Translations under genes and position numbers: made by a program
Part shown: positions 52,681 to 63,018 of the stretch, one piece after another
Position numbering within the stretch: the stretch's first letter is position 1
How the letters are laid out: each line of letters starts with the position of its first letter
The notes under the pieces: generated by a model
Told to the model about the DNA's origin: nothing
The model's input: the letters and a program-made list of their open reading frames with translations, nothing else
The model's database searches: none
NCBI GenBank assembly: GCA_029289325.1
Contig: JARFTV010000016.1
Coordinates: 1 to 64,000 of the forward strand
Origin: Alphaproteobacteria bacterium
GTDB lineage: Bacteria; Pseudomonadota; Alphaproteobacteria; Rhodobacterales; Rhodobacteraceae
Reading direction: 5' to 3'
Length of the DNA stretch: 64,000 nucleotides

Positions 52681-54714
52681 CTACCTTACCCGTACCTGCG
52701 AGCGCGCCGATCGTCCGTCGGCGTCGATCACGCTTAGCGTCACGAAGCCCGCGCCCGGCAGCGTCAGCATCGCCTCGCGCTCACCCGAGCCCACGATCAC
52801 CGGCACCCCGTCCGCCAGCCAGGTGAACGGCGCCGTTCCCCCCGTCACCCTCACCTTCAGGCCCGCAGGAAGAAGCTCGACCTCCGCCCCATCCGGCGGG
52901 AAGGCCACGGCGGGCGCATCGGCCCCGGCCTCGAACGCCGCCATGCGGGATCGGAACCGGCGCAGGGGCTGCGGCAGTTCAGCATTGGCGACCAGCAGCG
53001 TCGCGGCCGGCGCTGCAGGCTGGGGGTCGAGCTTGCCTTTCAGCCGGTTGAACGCCTGGAACAGCACCGGCGCGGCCACATCGGCTCCGAAGGCCCCCGG
53101 CACGGGCGTCCCGTCGGCCCGCCCCATCCAGACGCCGACTACATGGCTCCCGTCATAGCCGATGGCCCAGGCATCCCGATGCCCGTATGAGGTCCCCGTC
53201 TTGTAGGCGAGCCGGTTCGACGGCGCACCCGGCGGAGGAGCCAGCCCCGCCAGGATATCCCCCACCTGCCAGGCCGCCACCTCCGAGACCACGCGCTGCC
53301 CCTCTGGCCCCTCTGCCTCCAGTCGCCACGACAGGGGTCGTACCACGCCCCCCCGCGCCAGCGTCGCGTAAAGCTGCACCATGTCGGAAAGCGTCACTCC
53401 CACGCCCCCCAGCGCAATCGCCAACCCCGGCTGGTCGCCGGGAAAGACCGGCTTCATCCCCGCCCGTTCCATCGCCGCAATCAGTCTGGCTGGACCCATC
53501 GCCTCGGTCAGTGCCACCACCGGGATGTTGCGCGACAGCTGCAGCGCCTCACGCATGCGGATGGTGCCCATGTAGATCCGGTCGAAGTTCTGCGGCGCAT
53601 AGCGGCCAAAGGCCATTGGCCGGTCATCGATCATCGTCTCGGGATGGGCGAGACCCTCGTCGAAGGCCAGCGCATAGACCAGCGGTTTCAGCGTCGATCC
53701 GGGCGAGCGCAGCGCCCGCGTCATGTCCACGAAACCCTGCCGCTGGTCGGCCTGATAGCCCGCCGACCCCACGCTTGCCAGGATCTCGCCCGAGGCATGG
53801 TCCGCCACCAGGATCGCCACCTGCAACCGCTCGCCCCGCGCCTCGACCGCCTCCAGCGCCAGGCGCTCCAGCTTCTTCTGCAGTCCACCGTCGATGGTCA
53901 GCCGATGTGAGGTCGCCTGGGGCTGGTCCGTCACCGCGCGGTCGGCCAGATGCGGGGCCAGCGCCGGGAAGGGTTTGCGCAAGCCCGGCACCGGCTCGCG
54001 CAGCGCGGCCCCGGCCTCGTCGGCGTCAATCACCCCCTCGCGCACCGCGCGCGCCAGCACGCGGTTCCGCGCGACCTCGGCCCGGTCGGCGGCCCGGTCG
54101 GGGCGGCGGGTTTCAGGGGATTGCGGGATCGCGACCAGAAGCGCCGCCTCGGCCGGAGTGAGACGGCGCGGCTCCTTGCCGAAATAGGAGATCGAGGCCG
54201 CCCGCACCCCTTCGAGGTTCCCGCCGAAGGGCGCCAGATGCAGATAGAGTTGCAGGATCTGCTCTTTCGACAGCCGCCGCTCCAGCGCCAGCGCCACCCG
54301 CATCTGTCGCAATTTCCCGCCGACCTTGCCCGTCGTCCCTTCTTCCAGCAGCCGTGCCACCTGCATCGTCAGGGTCGATCCGCCCGAAATGACGCGACCG
54401 TTCCACAGCGCCTGCAGCGCCGCGCGGACCACGGACCGGGGGTCCACGCCGGCGTGGTTGTGAAACCGCTTGTCCTCATAGGCAAGGAGCATCTGCAGGT
54501 AGAGCGGATCCACCCCCTCTGGCGCCAGTCGCCAGCGGCCATCGGCGACCGTATAGGCCCGCAGGAGGGCGCCGTTGCGGTCCAGAACCTCGACCGAGGT
54601 CGCGACGACGACCGGCGGCAGCACGGTTGCGTCGACCCACTGGTCGAACCGATCCCGGCCCAGGGCGGCAAGCCAGAGGCACAGCGCCAGGGCGATGAAC
54701 CACCGCGCGCGCAT
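52681..54714 (-). CDS. pbpC: penicillin-binding protein 1C
   Basis: Predicted 677-aa bifunctional peptidoglycan synthase anchored by an N-terminal helix (about 4-18). The start is taken at ATG 54714; a GTG 33 bases upstream is possible. The GT51 glycosyltransferase has EDKRFHNHAGVDPRSV and GGSTLTMQVARLL. The transpeptidase has SPGSTLKP (SxxK), SRN and KTGTS. A C-terminal BiPBP_C domain (about 590-677) is the PBP1C hallmark. It lies 133 bases after the alpha-2-macroglobulin gene, the usual partner in many bacteria, which suggests envelope repair or defence. Confidence 0.93.
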   Translation of the reverse strand: MRARWFIALALCLWLAALGRDRFDQWVDATVLPPVVVATSVEVLDRNGALLRAYTVADGRWRLAPEGVDPLYLQMLLAYEDKRFHNHAGVDPRSVVRAALQALWNGRVISGGSTLTMQVARLLEEGTTGKVGGKLRQMRVALALERRLSKEQILQLYLHLAPFGGNLEGVRAASISYFGKEPRRLTPAEAALLVAIPQSPETRRPDRAADRAEVARNRVLARAVREGVIDADEAGAALREPVPGLRKPFPALAPHLADRAVTDQPQATSHRLTIDGGLQKKLERLALEAVEARGERLQVAILVADHASGEILASVGSAGYQADQRQGFVDMTRALRSPGSTLKPLVYALAFDEGLAHPETMIDDRPMAFGRYAPQNFDRIYMGTIRMREALQLSRNIPVVALTEAMGPARLIAAMERAGMKPVFPGDQPGLAIALGGVGVTLSDMVQLYATLARGGVVRPLSWRLEAEGPEGQRVVSEVAAWQVGDILAGLAPPPGAPSNRLAYKTGTSYGHRDAWAIGYDGSHVVGVWMGRADGTPVPGAFGADVAAPVLFQAFNRLKGKLDPQPAAPAATLLVANAELPQPLRRFRSRMAAFEAGADAPAVAFPPDGAEVELLPAGLKVRVTGGTAPFTWLADGVPVIVGSGEREAMLTLPGAGFVTLSVIDADGRSARSQVRVR

Positions 54715-54847
54715 CAGGCCGGTCCGCTCGTCGAGCACGTCGTGCACTCCTCGCCCTGCGCCCCTTCCGCGAAAGCACGACCTGCCCGAGGAGGGGTCTC
54801 TCGCGCCCCCACCAACCGGGGGAGGCGCGCCTGTTCCGGCTCCGGGA

Positions 54848-57800
54848 TCACCTGGTGATCGTCACTGCCCCGGTCTCGCTCCGCGCCCGGAAGTCGGGGC
54901 GGTACATGTCCTCGACCGAGGCGGCGGGGTGGTGGAAGGTCCCGGGGCTGACCGCGCGGACCACATAGGCAAGCCGGAACGGCTGATCCGACAGCCAGTC
55001 CACCGCCGTCAGGAAGCGGTCCTGCCGGAACTCGCTATGGGCGACGTCCTGCAGGCTGTCGAGCCAGGACAGCTCCGAGGTCGATCCAGCCGACATCAGG
55101 TTCGGATTGTCGATCTCGAACCCGGCCGGCAGGGGATCGGCCACGATCAGCCTTGCCTCGCCATAGCTGAAGGGCGTCACCTCCAGCACCGTCACAAGAC
55201 GCGTCCCGGTCGCCACCTCGTCCAGCGGCACCGGCTCGCCCGTCATGGTAAAGTAGCTCCGGCTGATCGCATAGCCGTTGCCGCCAGCGGGTTCGGGCTC
55301 GGACGGGACGCCGTAAGTCGTGACCGTGACCGTCGTATCCGGCCCGTCGTTCCGCACGACCACCGGCGTCACTGACCCCGCGTCCATGACGCGAACCAGC
55401 GGCCCGTCGGCGGGTTGACCGTCGATGGTCACGCCCTGCACATCCGGTCGGTCGATCAGTGCGTTCGCGGCCAGAAGCGTCCAGGTCGCCTCTTGCGTCG
55501 AGAGACGGCCGCCCTGCGTTGCGATCCGGTCGGTCAGCGCCTCGCGGTCGACCGCCTGGCTTCCCGCCTCGACCGCCAGCGTCAGCAGCGCCGCCGCATC
55601 GCGATAGCGGGTGCCATAGTCTACACGCCAGACCTGTCCGACCTCCGGCCCCTGCGCCTCCAACTTGGCCACGGCCTTGCGGAACATCGCATCCGCCCGC
55701 GCCTGATCGCCATAGGACGCCAGGGCCGCCCCGAGTTGGCCCATGGCAAGCGGTGTGGCGAAGTCGCCGCCCTTCACATCGGCATAGTAGCGCAGGTCGC
55801 CGATCGCCGCTGCACCCTCGCGGGCCAGCACCATCAGCGCATAGGCCAGGGCCTCGCCGCCACCATTGGTCTCGGCGCTGAAGTCCGGCGCGTAGTTCAC
55901 CTGGTTCCGCAGGTTCGCAAGGGCATTGCGGAACGCCAGATCCGGCACCGCATAGCCCTGCGCCTTGGCCCGGCTGAGGAAGTCGGTGACATAGGCGTCC
56001 AGCCAGAAGTCGCCCTCGCCCGGCCCCCAGAGACCGAAGCCGCCCGATGCGCTCTGGTTCGCCAGGATCTCGACGATGGCCTGGTTGAGCCGGCCTGCGA
56101 TCTCCATGTCGCCTTCCAGATCCATCACCCGCGCCACCTCGTCGAAGTAGAGGAGCGGCAGCGCCCGGCTGGTCATCTGTTCCGTGCAGCCATAGGGATA
56201 GCGGTCCAAGGCCGCCAACAGGCCCGGAGCGTTCAGCCGCGCCAGCGGGCCGATGGCCATCGTGGCCTTGCCCGAGCCGGGGATCAGCCCGGCAAAGACA
56301 TCGCCGTCGAAGGTGAAGCTCTGCCCGCTGGCCAGCGTCAGCCTGCTGATCCGGGCGACCTCGGGATCGTTGACCTGGACCGGCAAGGTCAGGGTCTTCT
56401 GCAGCACCTTCCCGTCCGGCGTGGTAAGCGCGATGTCGATGGTCTGCACCCCGACGGCCCCCGCCGTCACCGGCACCTCGAACACCGCCTTGGCCTTGTC
56501 CCCAAGGTCAAAGCCCGAAGGTACCGCGCCCAGCACCAGCCCGTTCGCCGTGACATCCAGGTTCATCCGCCCCGCGGGGCCGGTGGCATGGACCACTTCC
56601 AGCAGCAGTCGGCTTTCATCCCCCGGCGACAGGAAGCGCGGCACCGAGGCCGTCACCACCACCGGGTCGCGGACCAGCACATCGGCCGATGCCTGCCCGA
56701 CCCCGGTTTTCGACCAGGCGACGGCCATCACCTTCACCGTGCCGTTGAAGGACGGCAGGTCGAAGGACGCCCGCGCATAGCCGTCCGCGCCCATTTCCAC
56801 CGGGCCGGTGAAATAGGCCACCAGCTCCTCGGTGGGAGGAGGCGCCTGCAACCGCGCCTGCGCGCCCGCGTCGCCGCCCGAGCGGACCTCTCCGGTCGCG
56901 CCGTTCAGCCCGTCGATCAGCCGGCCATAGATGTCTCGGATGCCGACGCCGAGCCGCCTCTGGCCGAAGTAATGGTCCTGCGGATCGGGGGCCTTGAACC
57001 CGGTCAGGTTCAGGATCCCGACATCGACCGCCGCTATGGTGACATAGGCGGTCTCGCCCGCTGTCACGCCCTCGACCTTCACCGCCACGTCCAGGGGTCC
57101 GCGCGGCGCGGCCTCGGCGGCCATCTCGATCGAAGCGGACAGCGCACGCGGCCCCGGATCGATCGAGGCATGGGTCAACCCCAGCGCCCGCGCGGGGTTC
57201 CGGCCCGCCGCCACGTCCATCGGACGCAGGACGGAAGCCGTCACATAGACCCCCGCACCCCATTCATCGGTCACGGGGAGGCGGATCAGGTTCTCGCCCT
57301 CGCTCACCTCCACCGCCTGCATCGCGACCAGCCGGTTGGACAGCACCGTCACCAGCGCCGTCCCCGCCGCACGCGGCACAAGCCGCAGCACCGCCGTTTC
57401 GCCGGGGCGATAGTCGGGCTTGTCCAGCGACAGCTCCAGCGTGTCGGGTGTGGCCGAGGCATCGGCGGGCGCGTACCAGCCGGCGTAGAACTGCATCGAG
57501 GTGGCCGCGCCGCCGCCGTCGCGCCGTTCGACCATGATCTCGTAGGTCCCCCAGCTCACGTCCGCCGCAATCTCGACCGGCGCGGAGCCAAGGTTAGTCT
57601 CGCCCTCGGCCACCAGTTCGCGGCTGACGACCGGCTCCCAGCTCCAGTTGCCGTAGCTTTGGTACCATTGGTAGTCGTACTGCACCCGGCTGACGGTCCA
57701 TTTCACCGGCAGGCCCACCATCGCCTCGTCCTGCACCGCGATGATCTGGAACCGTGCCTCGCCCCCCTCGGGCGCGACGCCGCCCTGGAACAGGGGCTTC

Positions 57801-60298
57801 ACCCCGATCATCGCGTCTCCCGAAGATACCGCCTTGGTCACCTGCCGCTCCACCGGCCGGCCCGAGCCTTCGGCGATGCGGACCGTCACCCGCGCTTCCA
57901 GCGGGCGGTGCGGGTCCGCGACCTGCGGCAGATAGACCGGCAGGACGGCAGTGCCCTGTTCGTCCGTCTCGGCCCCGCTGAGGGCTTCCATCTGCGCGCT
58001 GAAGGGCTGGTCATGGCGTCCGAAGACATAGGCCGGATAGGCCGCCAGCCCCTCGGCCGCCCGCAACAGGACCTCACCCTCGATCGCCAGTCCCGCGCCC
58101 GGAGCGCCGAAAAGGTAGCGCGCGGCGATCCCCAGATCGACGCTGGAGGCGCGTCCGACATACAGCGGCGCGTCGGGCATGGTCAGGTCGAAGTCGATGC
58201 GTTCCGGCAGGAAATCCTCGACCAGGAAGGTGCGCGCGGCCAGCGCCGGGGCCTCCAGATCGGCGAACATCTCCAGCCGCCAGACCCCGCGCGGCGCCGA
58301 TCCCGCGACGGGAAGCGAGAACACATGCCCGCCCGCGCCAAAGTCGGCCACCTGCTGGCGCGAGTATTCCACCCCGTCGGGCCGCTTCAGCACCGCCGTC
58401 AGCGGCAGTCCCTCGACGGCCTGCTGCTCGGCATCCCGCGCCAGCGCGGTGACGAACACCGTCTCCCCCGCGCGATAGGCACCACGGTCGGTCGTGACGA
58501 AGACATCCACCGGCGGCGCCGCTTCACGGCCTTCCACCCCGCGGTCGGAGAGGTCGAATTCGGGATCGGTCAGCGACAGGAAGGCGATGTCCTGCTCACC
58601 CTCCTTCACGACGACCATGGCAGGCGCGCTGCCGCCCGTCCCCCGCGTCAGGCCCGCATCAAAGCGCGCATAGCCCTCGGCGTCCGTCGCCGCAGTCCCC
58701 AGCACCGTATTGGCGCGGTTCAGAAGCTCGACCGTCACCCCCGCCTTGGGCTCGGCCGTGCCCAGAGCGCGGACGAAGACATGCAGCCCGTCCACCCCTG
58801 TCAGCGTGGTGACCCCAAGGTCCGAGATCACGAACCACTGCCAGCCCGGAGGCACGTTGTAGGGATCCACGCCCGGCACGGCAGCCTTCAGCGCATAGAT
58901 CCCCGCCGGAAGTCCCTCCAGCGCCTCGCCCAGCGGCAGGCGGGTGGTGACGTCGCGGTTCACCTCCTGTACGACCGTGGCCGTGCCGGTCCAGAGCTCC
59001 TCGCCCACCGTGTCGGCGAAGTAGCTCTCGGAATAGATGTTGATCGGCGCGCCGAAATAGAAATCCTGGACCGAGCGCAGCAGGTTCCGGTCCGTTACCC
59101 GGAAGAGCGTCAGCTCCAGCTTCTCGGTATTCACGGTCTGCACCGGCAGGGCGGGATCACCCGCCTTGGGCAGCACATAGCCGCGCCCGGGGAACTTCAC
59201 CCCCGGCGCACGGTCGCGGACGTACTGCGTCACCTCGACCGACTTTGCCAGCGCCTGCCCATCCGCCGCCGGAAGCCCCTCGCGGAAGGTCACACTGTAG
59301 CGCCTGCCATGCTCCAGCCCCACCACGCAAAGCTGCCGCCAGCCGCCGTTTTCCACCGTCAGGCCGGGGTCGTTGATCTGGACGAAGGTCGAATAATCGA
59401 CGCCCGAGGCCACCAGATCCTCGGAGAAAGTCGCGCAGATGCGGGGGCGGGCGAGATCCGACTGGACCTGCGTCTCGGCGATGCGGAACCCGTACTTCCC
59501 GATCGCATCTTCCAGCAGCGCGGCCGTATCCACCCGTTGTTGCAGGGACTGCGCCAGCCGGAGGGCCTGCACCATGTCGCGTCCGCGCCCGACGCGCTCC
59601 AGAACGTCGGCCATCACCACCAGGTTGGTGTGCCGCAGCGCAGGGTTCCCGGCCCGCAGGTGCCCGTTGACCGACGCGAGAAGCGCCTGTCCGAACCAGT
59701 AGTATTGCTGGTTGGCATCCACCTTGCCCGCCTCAAGCAGGCGACGCGCCAGTTCGCCCCAGGTCGCAGCATCGTCGGTCAGGTTCAGCGCCGCCCCGGT
59801 ATAGGTCACTGCCCCCACCCAATCGCCGCGCGCCTCGGCTTCGGCGGCTGCGGCCAGATGCTCTTCGGCCGACCAGGGACCGGTAGGATACTGCCGTCCC
59901 AGCCCCTGCGCCTGCTCCAGCGCCGGGGTGACGTCCCAATCCTGCAGGAAGGCCAGTTCCTTCCGCCGCTCTGCCGCTGCGGCGCGCAGCCCGGCGTCGG
60001 CCTCGATCACATAGGCCGAATAGGCCCCGGCAAAGAAAGTCCCCTCGGCAGGGGAGTTCTTGACGAAGCAGGCCCCGTTCCGGGTGTTGAACACATAGGA
60101 GGTGCAACGCGCGTTGGTCAGGCAGGCGCGCTCGCAAGCCTCGATCGTGGTATCGAAGACCGAGGCGATGTCCCCGCCCGGCAGGTCCTGATCCTGGGTC
60201 ACGACAACCCGCCGCTCGGGAATCAGCTCCTGTGCCGAAACCCACCCGGAAATGCCAAGAAATGCCGCAGTGATCGCGGCCTTCGCAAACCAATTCAT
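54848..60298 (-). CDS. bacterial alpha-2-macroglobulin with N-terminal PAN domain
   Basis: Predicted 1816-aa periplasmic protease inhibitor. The start is ATG 60298; a signal peptide (1-22, ending GWVSA) has no lipobox, so it is not an obvious lipoprotein like YfhM. A PAN/apple-type domain with paired Cys follows (about 35-100). Several MG domains come next, then a bait-type region and a thioester domain with YGCTEQM (about residue 1371), so trapping by thioester is possible. A C-terminal macroglobulin receptor-like region ends the protein. Next to pbpC it forms the typical bacterial A2M-PBP1C pair, thought to protect the cell when the wall is breached. Confidence 0.92.
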   Translation of the reverse strand: MNWFAKAAITAAFLGISGWVSAQELIPERRVVVTQDQDLPGGDIASVFDTTIEACERACLTNARCTSYVFNTRNGACFVKNSPAEGTFFAGAYSAYVIEADAGLRAAAAERRKELAFLQDWDVTPALEQAQGLGRQYPTGPWSAEEHLAAAAEAEARGDWVGAVTYTGAALNLTDDAATWGELARRLLEAGKVDANQQYYWFGQALLASVNGHLRAGNPALRHTNLVVMADVLERVGRGRDMVQALRLAQSLQQRVDTAALLEDAIGKYGFRIAETQVQSDLARPRICATFSEDLVASGVDYSTFVQINDPGLTVENGGWRQLCVVGLEHGRRYSVTFREGLPAADGQALAKSVEVTQYVRDRAPGVKFPGRGYVLPKAGDPALPVQTVNTEKLELTLFRVTDRNLLRSVQDFYFGAPINIYSESYFADTVGEELWTGTATVVQEVNRDVTTRLPLGEALEGLPAGIYALKAAVPGVDPYNVPPGWQWFVISDLGVTTLTGVDGLHVFVRALGTAEPKAGVTVELLNRANTVLGTAATDAEGYARFDAGLTRGTGGSAPAMVVVKEGEQDIAFLSLTDPEFDLSDRGVEGREAAPPVDVFVTTDRGAYRAGETVFVTALARDAEQQAVEGLPLTAVLKRPDGVEYSRQQVADFGAGGHVFSLPVAGSAPRGVWRLEMFADLEAPALAARTFLVEDFLPERIDFDLTMPDAPLYVGRASSVDLGIAARYLFGAPGAGLAIEGEVLLRAAEGLAAYPAYVFGRHDQPFSAQMEALSGAETDEQGTAVLPVYLPQVADPHRPLEARVTVRIAEGSGRPVERQVTKAVSSGDAMIGVKPLFQGGVAPEGGEARFQIIAVQDEAMVGLPVKWTVSRVQYDYQWYQSYGNWSWEPVVSRELVAEGETNLGSAPVEIAADVSWGTYEIMVERRDGGGAATSMQFYAGWYAPADASATPDTLELSLDKPDYRPGETAVLRLVPRAAGTALVTVLSNRLVAMQAVEVSEGENLIRLPVTDEWGAGVYVTASVLRPMDVAAGRNPARALGLTHASIDPGPRALSASIEMAAEAAPRGPLDVAVKVEGVTAGETAYVTIAAVDVGILNLTGFKAPDPQDHYFGQRRLGVGIRDIYGRLIDGLNGATGEVRSGGDAGAQARLQAPPPTEELVAYFTGPVEMGADGYARASFDLPSFNGTVKVMAVAWSKTGVGQASADVLVRDPVVVTASVPRFLSPGDESRLLLEVVHATGPAGRMNLDVTANGLVLGAVPSGFDLGDKAKAVFEVPVTAGAVGVQTIDIALTTPDGKVLQKTLTLPVQVNDPEVARISRLTLASGQSFTFDGDVFAGLIPGSGKATMAIGPLARLNAPGLLAALDRYPYGCTEQMTSRALPLLYFDEVARVMDLEGDMEIAGRLNQAIVEILANQSASGGFGLWGPGEGDFWLDAYVTDFLSRAKAQGYAVPDLAFRNALANLRNQVNYAPDFSAETNGGGEALAYALMVLAREGAAAIGDLRYYADVKGGDFATPLAMGQLGAALASYGDQARADAMFRKAVAKLEAQGPEVGQVWRVDYGTRYRDAAALLTLAVEAGSQAVDREALTDRIATQGGRLSTQEATWTLLAANALIDRPDVQGVTIDGQPADGPLVRVMDAGSVTPVVVRNDGPDTTVTVTTYGVPSEPEPAGGNGYAISRSYFTMTGEPVPLDEVATGTRLVTVLEVTPFSYGEARLIVADPLPAGFEIDNPNLMSAGSTSELSWLDSLQDVAHSEFRQDRFLTAVDWLSDQPFRLAYVVRAVSPGTFHHPAASVEDMYRPDFRARSETGAVTITR

Positions 60299-60462
60299 TG
60301 AAAATGCCTCCCTGGTGGATTGGCGGGAATCTCGCATGGGGGCCGCAGACCTGGCAAGGCTGGAACCCCGATGGCGTTAAGTCTTGGTTCACTTTGCTGC
60401 GGCAGGGTAGTCGCGAAAACCGGATGTGCGGGGAACCGTCATGGGCCGGGAATTCGGACAGG

Positions 60463-63018
60463 ATGTCTGCTGACGTGATGGAAGTATCGGAACGACTGCT
60501 CAGGGAACGGCGCGCGCGCCTCGCGGCCGAGCGACTTCTTGAACAGAAAAGCCGCGAGCTCTTCGCCGCCAACGAAAAGCTTGCGATCCACGCCCGCGCG
60601 CTCTCGGACCAGATCGTCGAGCAGCGGCAGATGGTCCGCTCGGCCCTGACCGAGGCTGAGGCGCTGAAGAACCAGAATCACCGCTTTGTCGAGGATCTGG
60701 ACAAGGCCCACACTGCCGCCGTCATGGCCGAGCGGCGGCTGTGGGATTCGATCAACACGATCCGCGACGGATTCGCCGTCTTCGACAGCGGCAAGCGGCT
60801 GGTCAGCGCGAACCTCGCCTGGCTTGCCACGTTCGAGGGGCACTCGATCGCGCCGGGTTTCCCGTATGAGGAAATGGTCCGCATCGTGGCGACTTCCGGC
60901 AAGCTCGACCTTGGGGAGGAGACATCGGAGGCCTTCGTTGCCCGGATGCTGACCCGCCTCGATGCAGATCCGATCGATCCGGTCACGCTGAAATTCACCG
61001 ACGGCACCTGGCTCAAGCTGCAGGACCGCCGTGCCCGCGACGGCGACCTTGTCTGCCTCGCGCTCGACATCACCGATCAGATGCGCATCTGGGCCGCGAT
61101 CGAGGCGATCCCGGACGGATTCGTGCTTTACGACAGGGAGGAACGGCTCTTGACCTGCAACCAGCGCTACCGCGACACCTATCCCGCTTCGGCACCGGCC
61201 ATGGTCCCAGGCGCAAAGTTCGAGGACATCCTCCGTTACGGTCTGGCCAACAGCCAGCACGCCGACGCCATCGGCCGCGAAGAGGAGTGGATCTCCGAAC
61301 GGCTGAGGCGCCACCGCGAGGCGACCGGGATCTTCGAACAGCAGCTTACCGACGGCCGCTGGATCCGCGCGCAGGACCATCCCACCCCTGACGGCGGCCG
61401 AGTCGGCCTGCGGGTCGACATCACCCAGCTCAAGGAGCACGAGGGCCAGCTCGAGTCTGCCCGCAAGGCCGCCGAGGCCGCGAACCGCGCGAAATCGGCC
61501 TTCCTTGCCAACATGTCCCACGAAATCCGCACGCCGATGAACGGCGTCGTCGGGATGGCCGAACTCCTTTGCGACACTGCCCTGACCGAGGAACAGCGCC
61601 TCTTTGCCGAGACGATCCGATCCTCGGGCGAGGCGCTGCTGGTTATCATCAACGACATCCTCGACTATTCCAAGATCGAGGCCGAGCGTCTGACCCTGCG
61701 CCCCGAACCCTTCGACCTCGAACGCACGATCCACGAGGTGACGATGCTTCTCCAGCCCCGCGCGCGGGAGAAAGGCATCGACCTGATGATCGACTTCGAC
61801 ATGTTCCTGCCCACCCGATTTGTCGGCGATCCGGGGCGATTGCGGCAGGTCCTGACCAACCTGATCGGCAACGCGGTCAAGTTCACCGAGATGGGCCATG
61901 TCCTGACCCGCGTCGTGGGGATCGAGTCGATCGACGGCGCGCAGACGCTGCATGTCACCGTGGAAGACACCGGCATCGGCATCGCGCCCGAGTATCTCGA
62001 CCACATCTTCGGCGAGTTCAACCAGGTCGAGGATGAGCGCAATCGCAAGTTCGAAGGCACCGGCCTTGGCCTCGCCATCACCCGCCGCCTGATCGAGCAT
62101 ATGGGCGGCGCGGTCTGGGTCGACAGCGAGCCCGGCCAAGGCTCCTCCTTCGGCTTCCGCGTGACCCTCCCCGTGGCCGAGGATGCGGGGCCTGTGCAGG
62201 TCCCGGTCTCGGTACGGCGCGTGTTGGCGGTGGACGACCAGTTCATCAACCGCACCATCCTGGAACGCCAGCTGACCCCCTGCGGGATCGAGGTGACGCT
62301 ATGCCGTTCGGGGGCCGAGGTGCTGGAACGCCTGGCGTCGGATGAGCCGTACGACGTGCTTCTGACCGATCACGCCATGCCCGAGATGGACGGCGACGTC
62401 CTTCTGCAACATCTGCGCGCCGCCGGGCACAAGCTGCCGGTGATCCTGCTCTCCTCGAACCCGTCGAACCTGGGCGAGGTCGCCGAGGATTTCGCGGCGG
62501 TGCTGCAGAAACCCGTCCTGCGCTCGGACCTCTACCGCCACCTTCAGGCCCTCACCGCGCCGGTGCTGCCCGACCTGCCACCCCTGCTGCTGCAGCCCGT
62601 GCAACTCCGCCAGCTCCGCGTCCTTGCGGCCGAGGACAACCGGACGAACCAGCTGGTGTTCCAGAAGATGGTTCGCGCGATGGACCTGGACCTGGTCTTT
62701 GCCGACAACGGCCGCATCGCCGTGGAACTGTTCGAAAGCTACCGGCCCGACATCGTCTTCATGGACATCTCCATGCCCGAGATGGATGGCAAGGAAGCCG
62801 CCCGCGCGATCCGCGCGCTGGAGGGGGCGGGCAGGCATGTCCCGATCATCGCCCTGACCGCCCATGCGATGGAGGGCGACGCCGAGGCGATCCTCGCCGC
62901 GGGGATTGACCACTACCTGACAAAGCCCCTGCGCAAGGCAGCGATCGAAGCCGCACTGACCGAAAACTGCCCCCCCGGCGTCCGCACCCCGGTGGTGGAA
63001 ACCGAAAGCGCCGCCTAG
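60463..63018 (+). CDS. hybrid sensor histidine kinase with two receiver domains
   Basis: Predicted 851-aa cytosolic kinase without membrane helix. The start is taken at ATG 60463; ATG 60424 is also in frame. An N-terminal coiled coil (about 5-90) precedes two PAS-type domains (about 92-205 and 207-322; each begins with an AIPDGF-like motif). HisKA has FLANMSHEIRTPMNG (His about 352), then HATPase with NLIGNAVKFT, DTGIGIA and GTGLGLAITRRL. Two receivers follow, with LLTDHAMPEMDG and VFMDISMPEMDG, each with downstream Lys-Pro (QKPV, TKPL). Both look functional. No partner Hpt protein is near. The stop lies in a CTAG shared with the GNAT gene. Confidence 0.93.
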   Translation: MSADVMEVSERLLRERRARLAAERLLEQKSRELFAANEKLAIHARALSDQIVEQRQMVRSALTEAEALKNQNHRFVEDLDKAHTAAVMAERRLWDSINTIRDGFAVFDSGKRLVSANLAWLATFEGHSIAPGFPYEEMVRIVATSGKLDLGEETSEAFVARMLTRLDADPIDPVTLKFTDGTWLKLQDRRARDGDLVCLALDITDQMRIWAAIEAIPDGFVLYDREERLLTCNQRYRDTYPASAPAMVPGAKFEDILRYGLANSQHADAIGREEEWISERLRRHREATGIFEQQLTDGRWIRAQDHPTPDGGRVGLRVDITQLKEHEGQLESARKAAEAANRAKSAFLANMSHEIRTPMNGVVGMAELLCDTALTEEQRLFAETIRSSGEALLVIINDILDYSKIEAERLTLRPEPFDLERTIHEVTMLLQPRAREKGIDLMIDFDMFLPTRFVGDPGRLRQVLTNLIGNAVKFTEMGHVLTRVVGIESIDGAQTLHVTVEDTGIGIAPEYLDHIFGEFNQVEDERNRKFEGTGLGLAITRRLIEHMGGAVWVDSEPGQGSSFGFRVTLPVAEDAGPVQVPVSVRRVLAVDDQFINRTILERQLTPCGIEVTLCRSGAEVLERLASDEPYDVLLTDHAMPEMDGDVLLQHLRAAGHKLPVILLSSNPSNLGEVAEDFAAVLQKPVLRSDLYRHLQALTAPVLPDLPPLLLQPVQLRQLRVLAAEDNRTNQLVFQKMVRAMDLDLVFADNGRIAVELFESYRPDIVFMDISMPEMDGKEAARAIRALEGAGRHVPIIALTAHAMEGDAEAILAAGIDHYLTKPLRKAAIEAALTENCPPGVRTPVVETESAA

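Noticed and set aside
55415-60301. 1628-codon plus-strand open frame opposite the alpha-2-macroglobulin gene
   Set aside because: Antisense shadow of a GC-rich gene: Arg/His/Gln-rich translation without any domain, while the opposite strand has clear A2M motifs.
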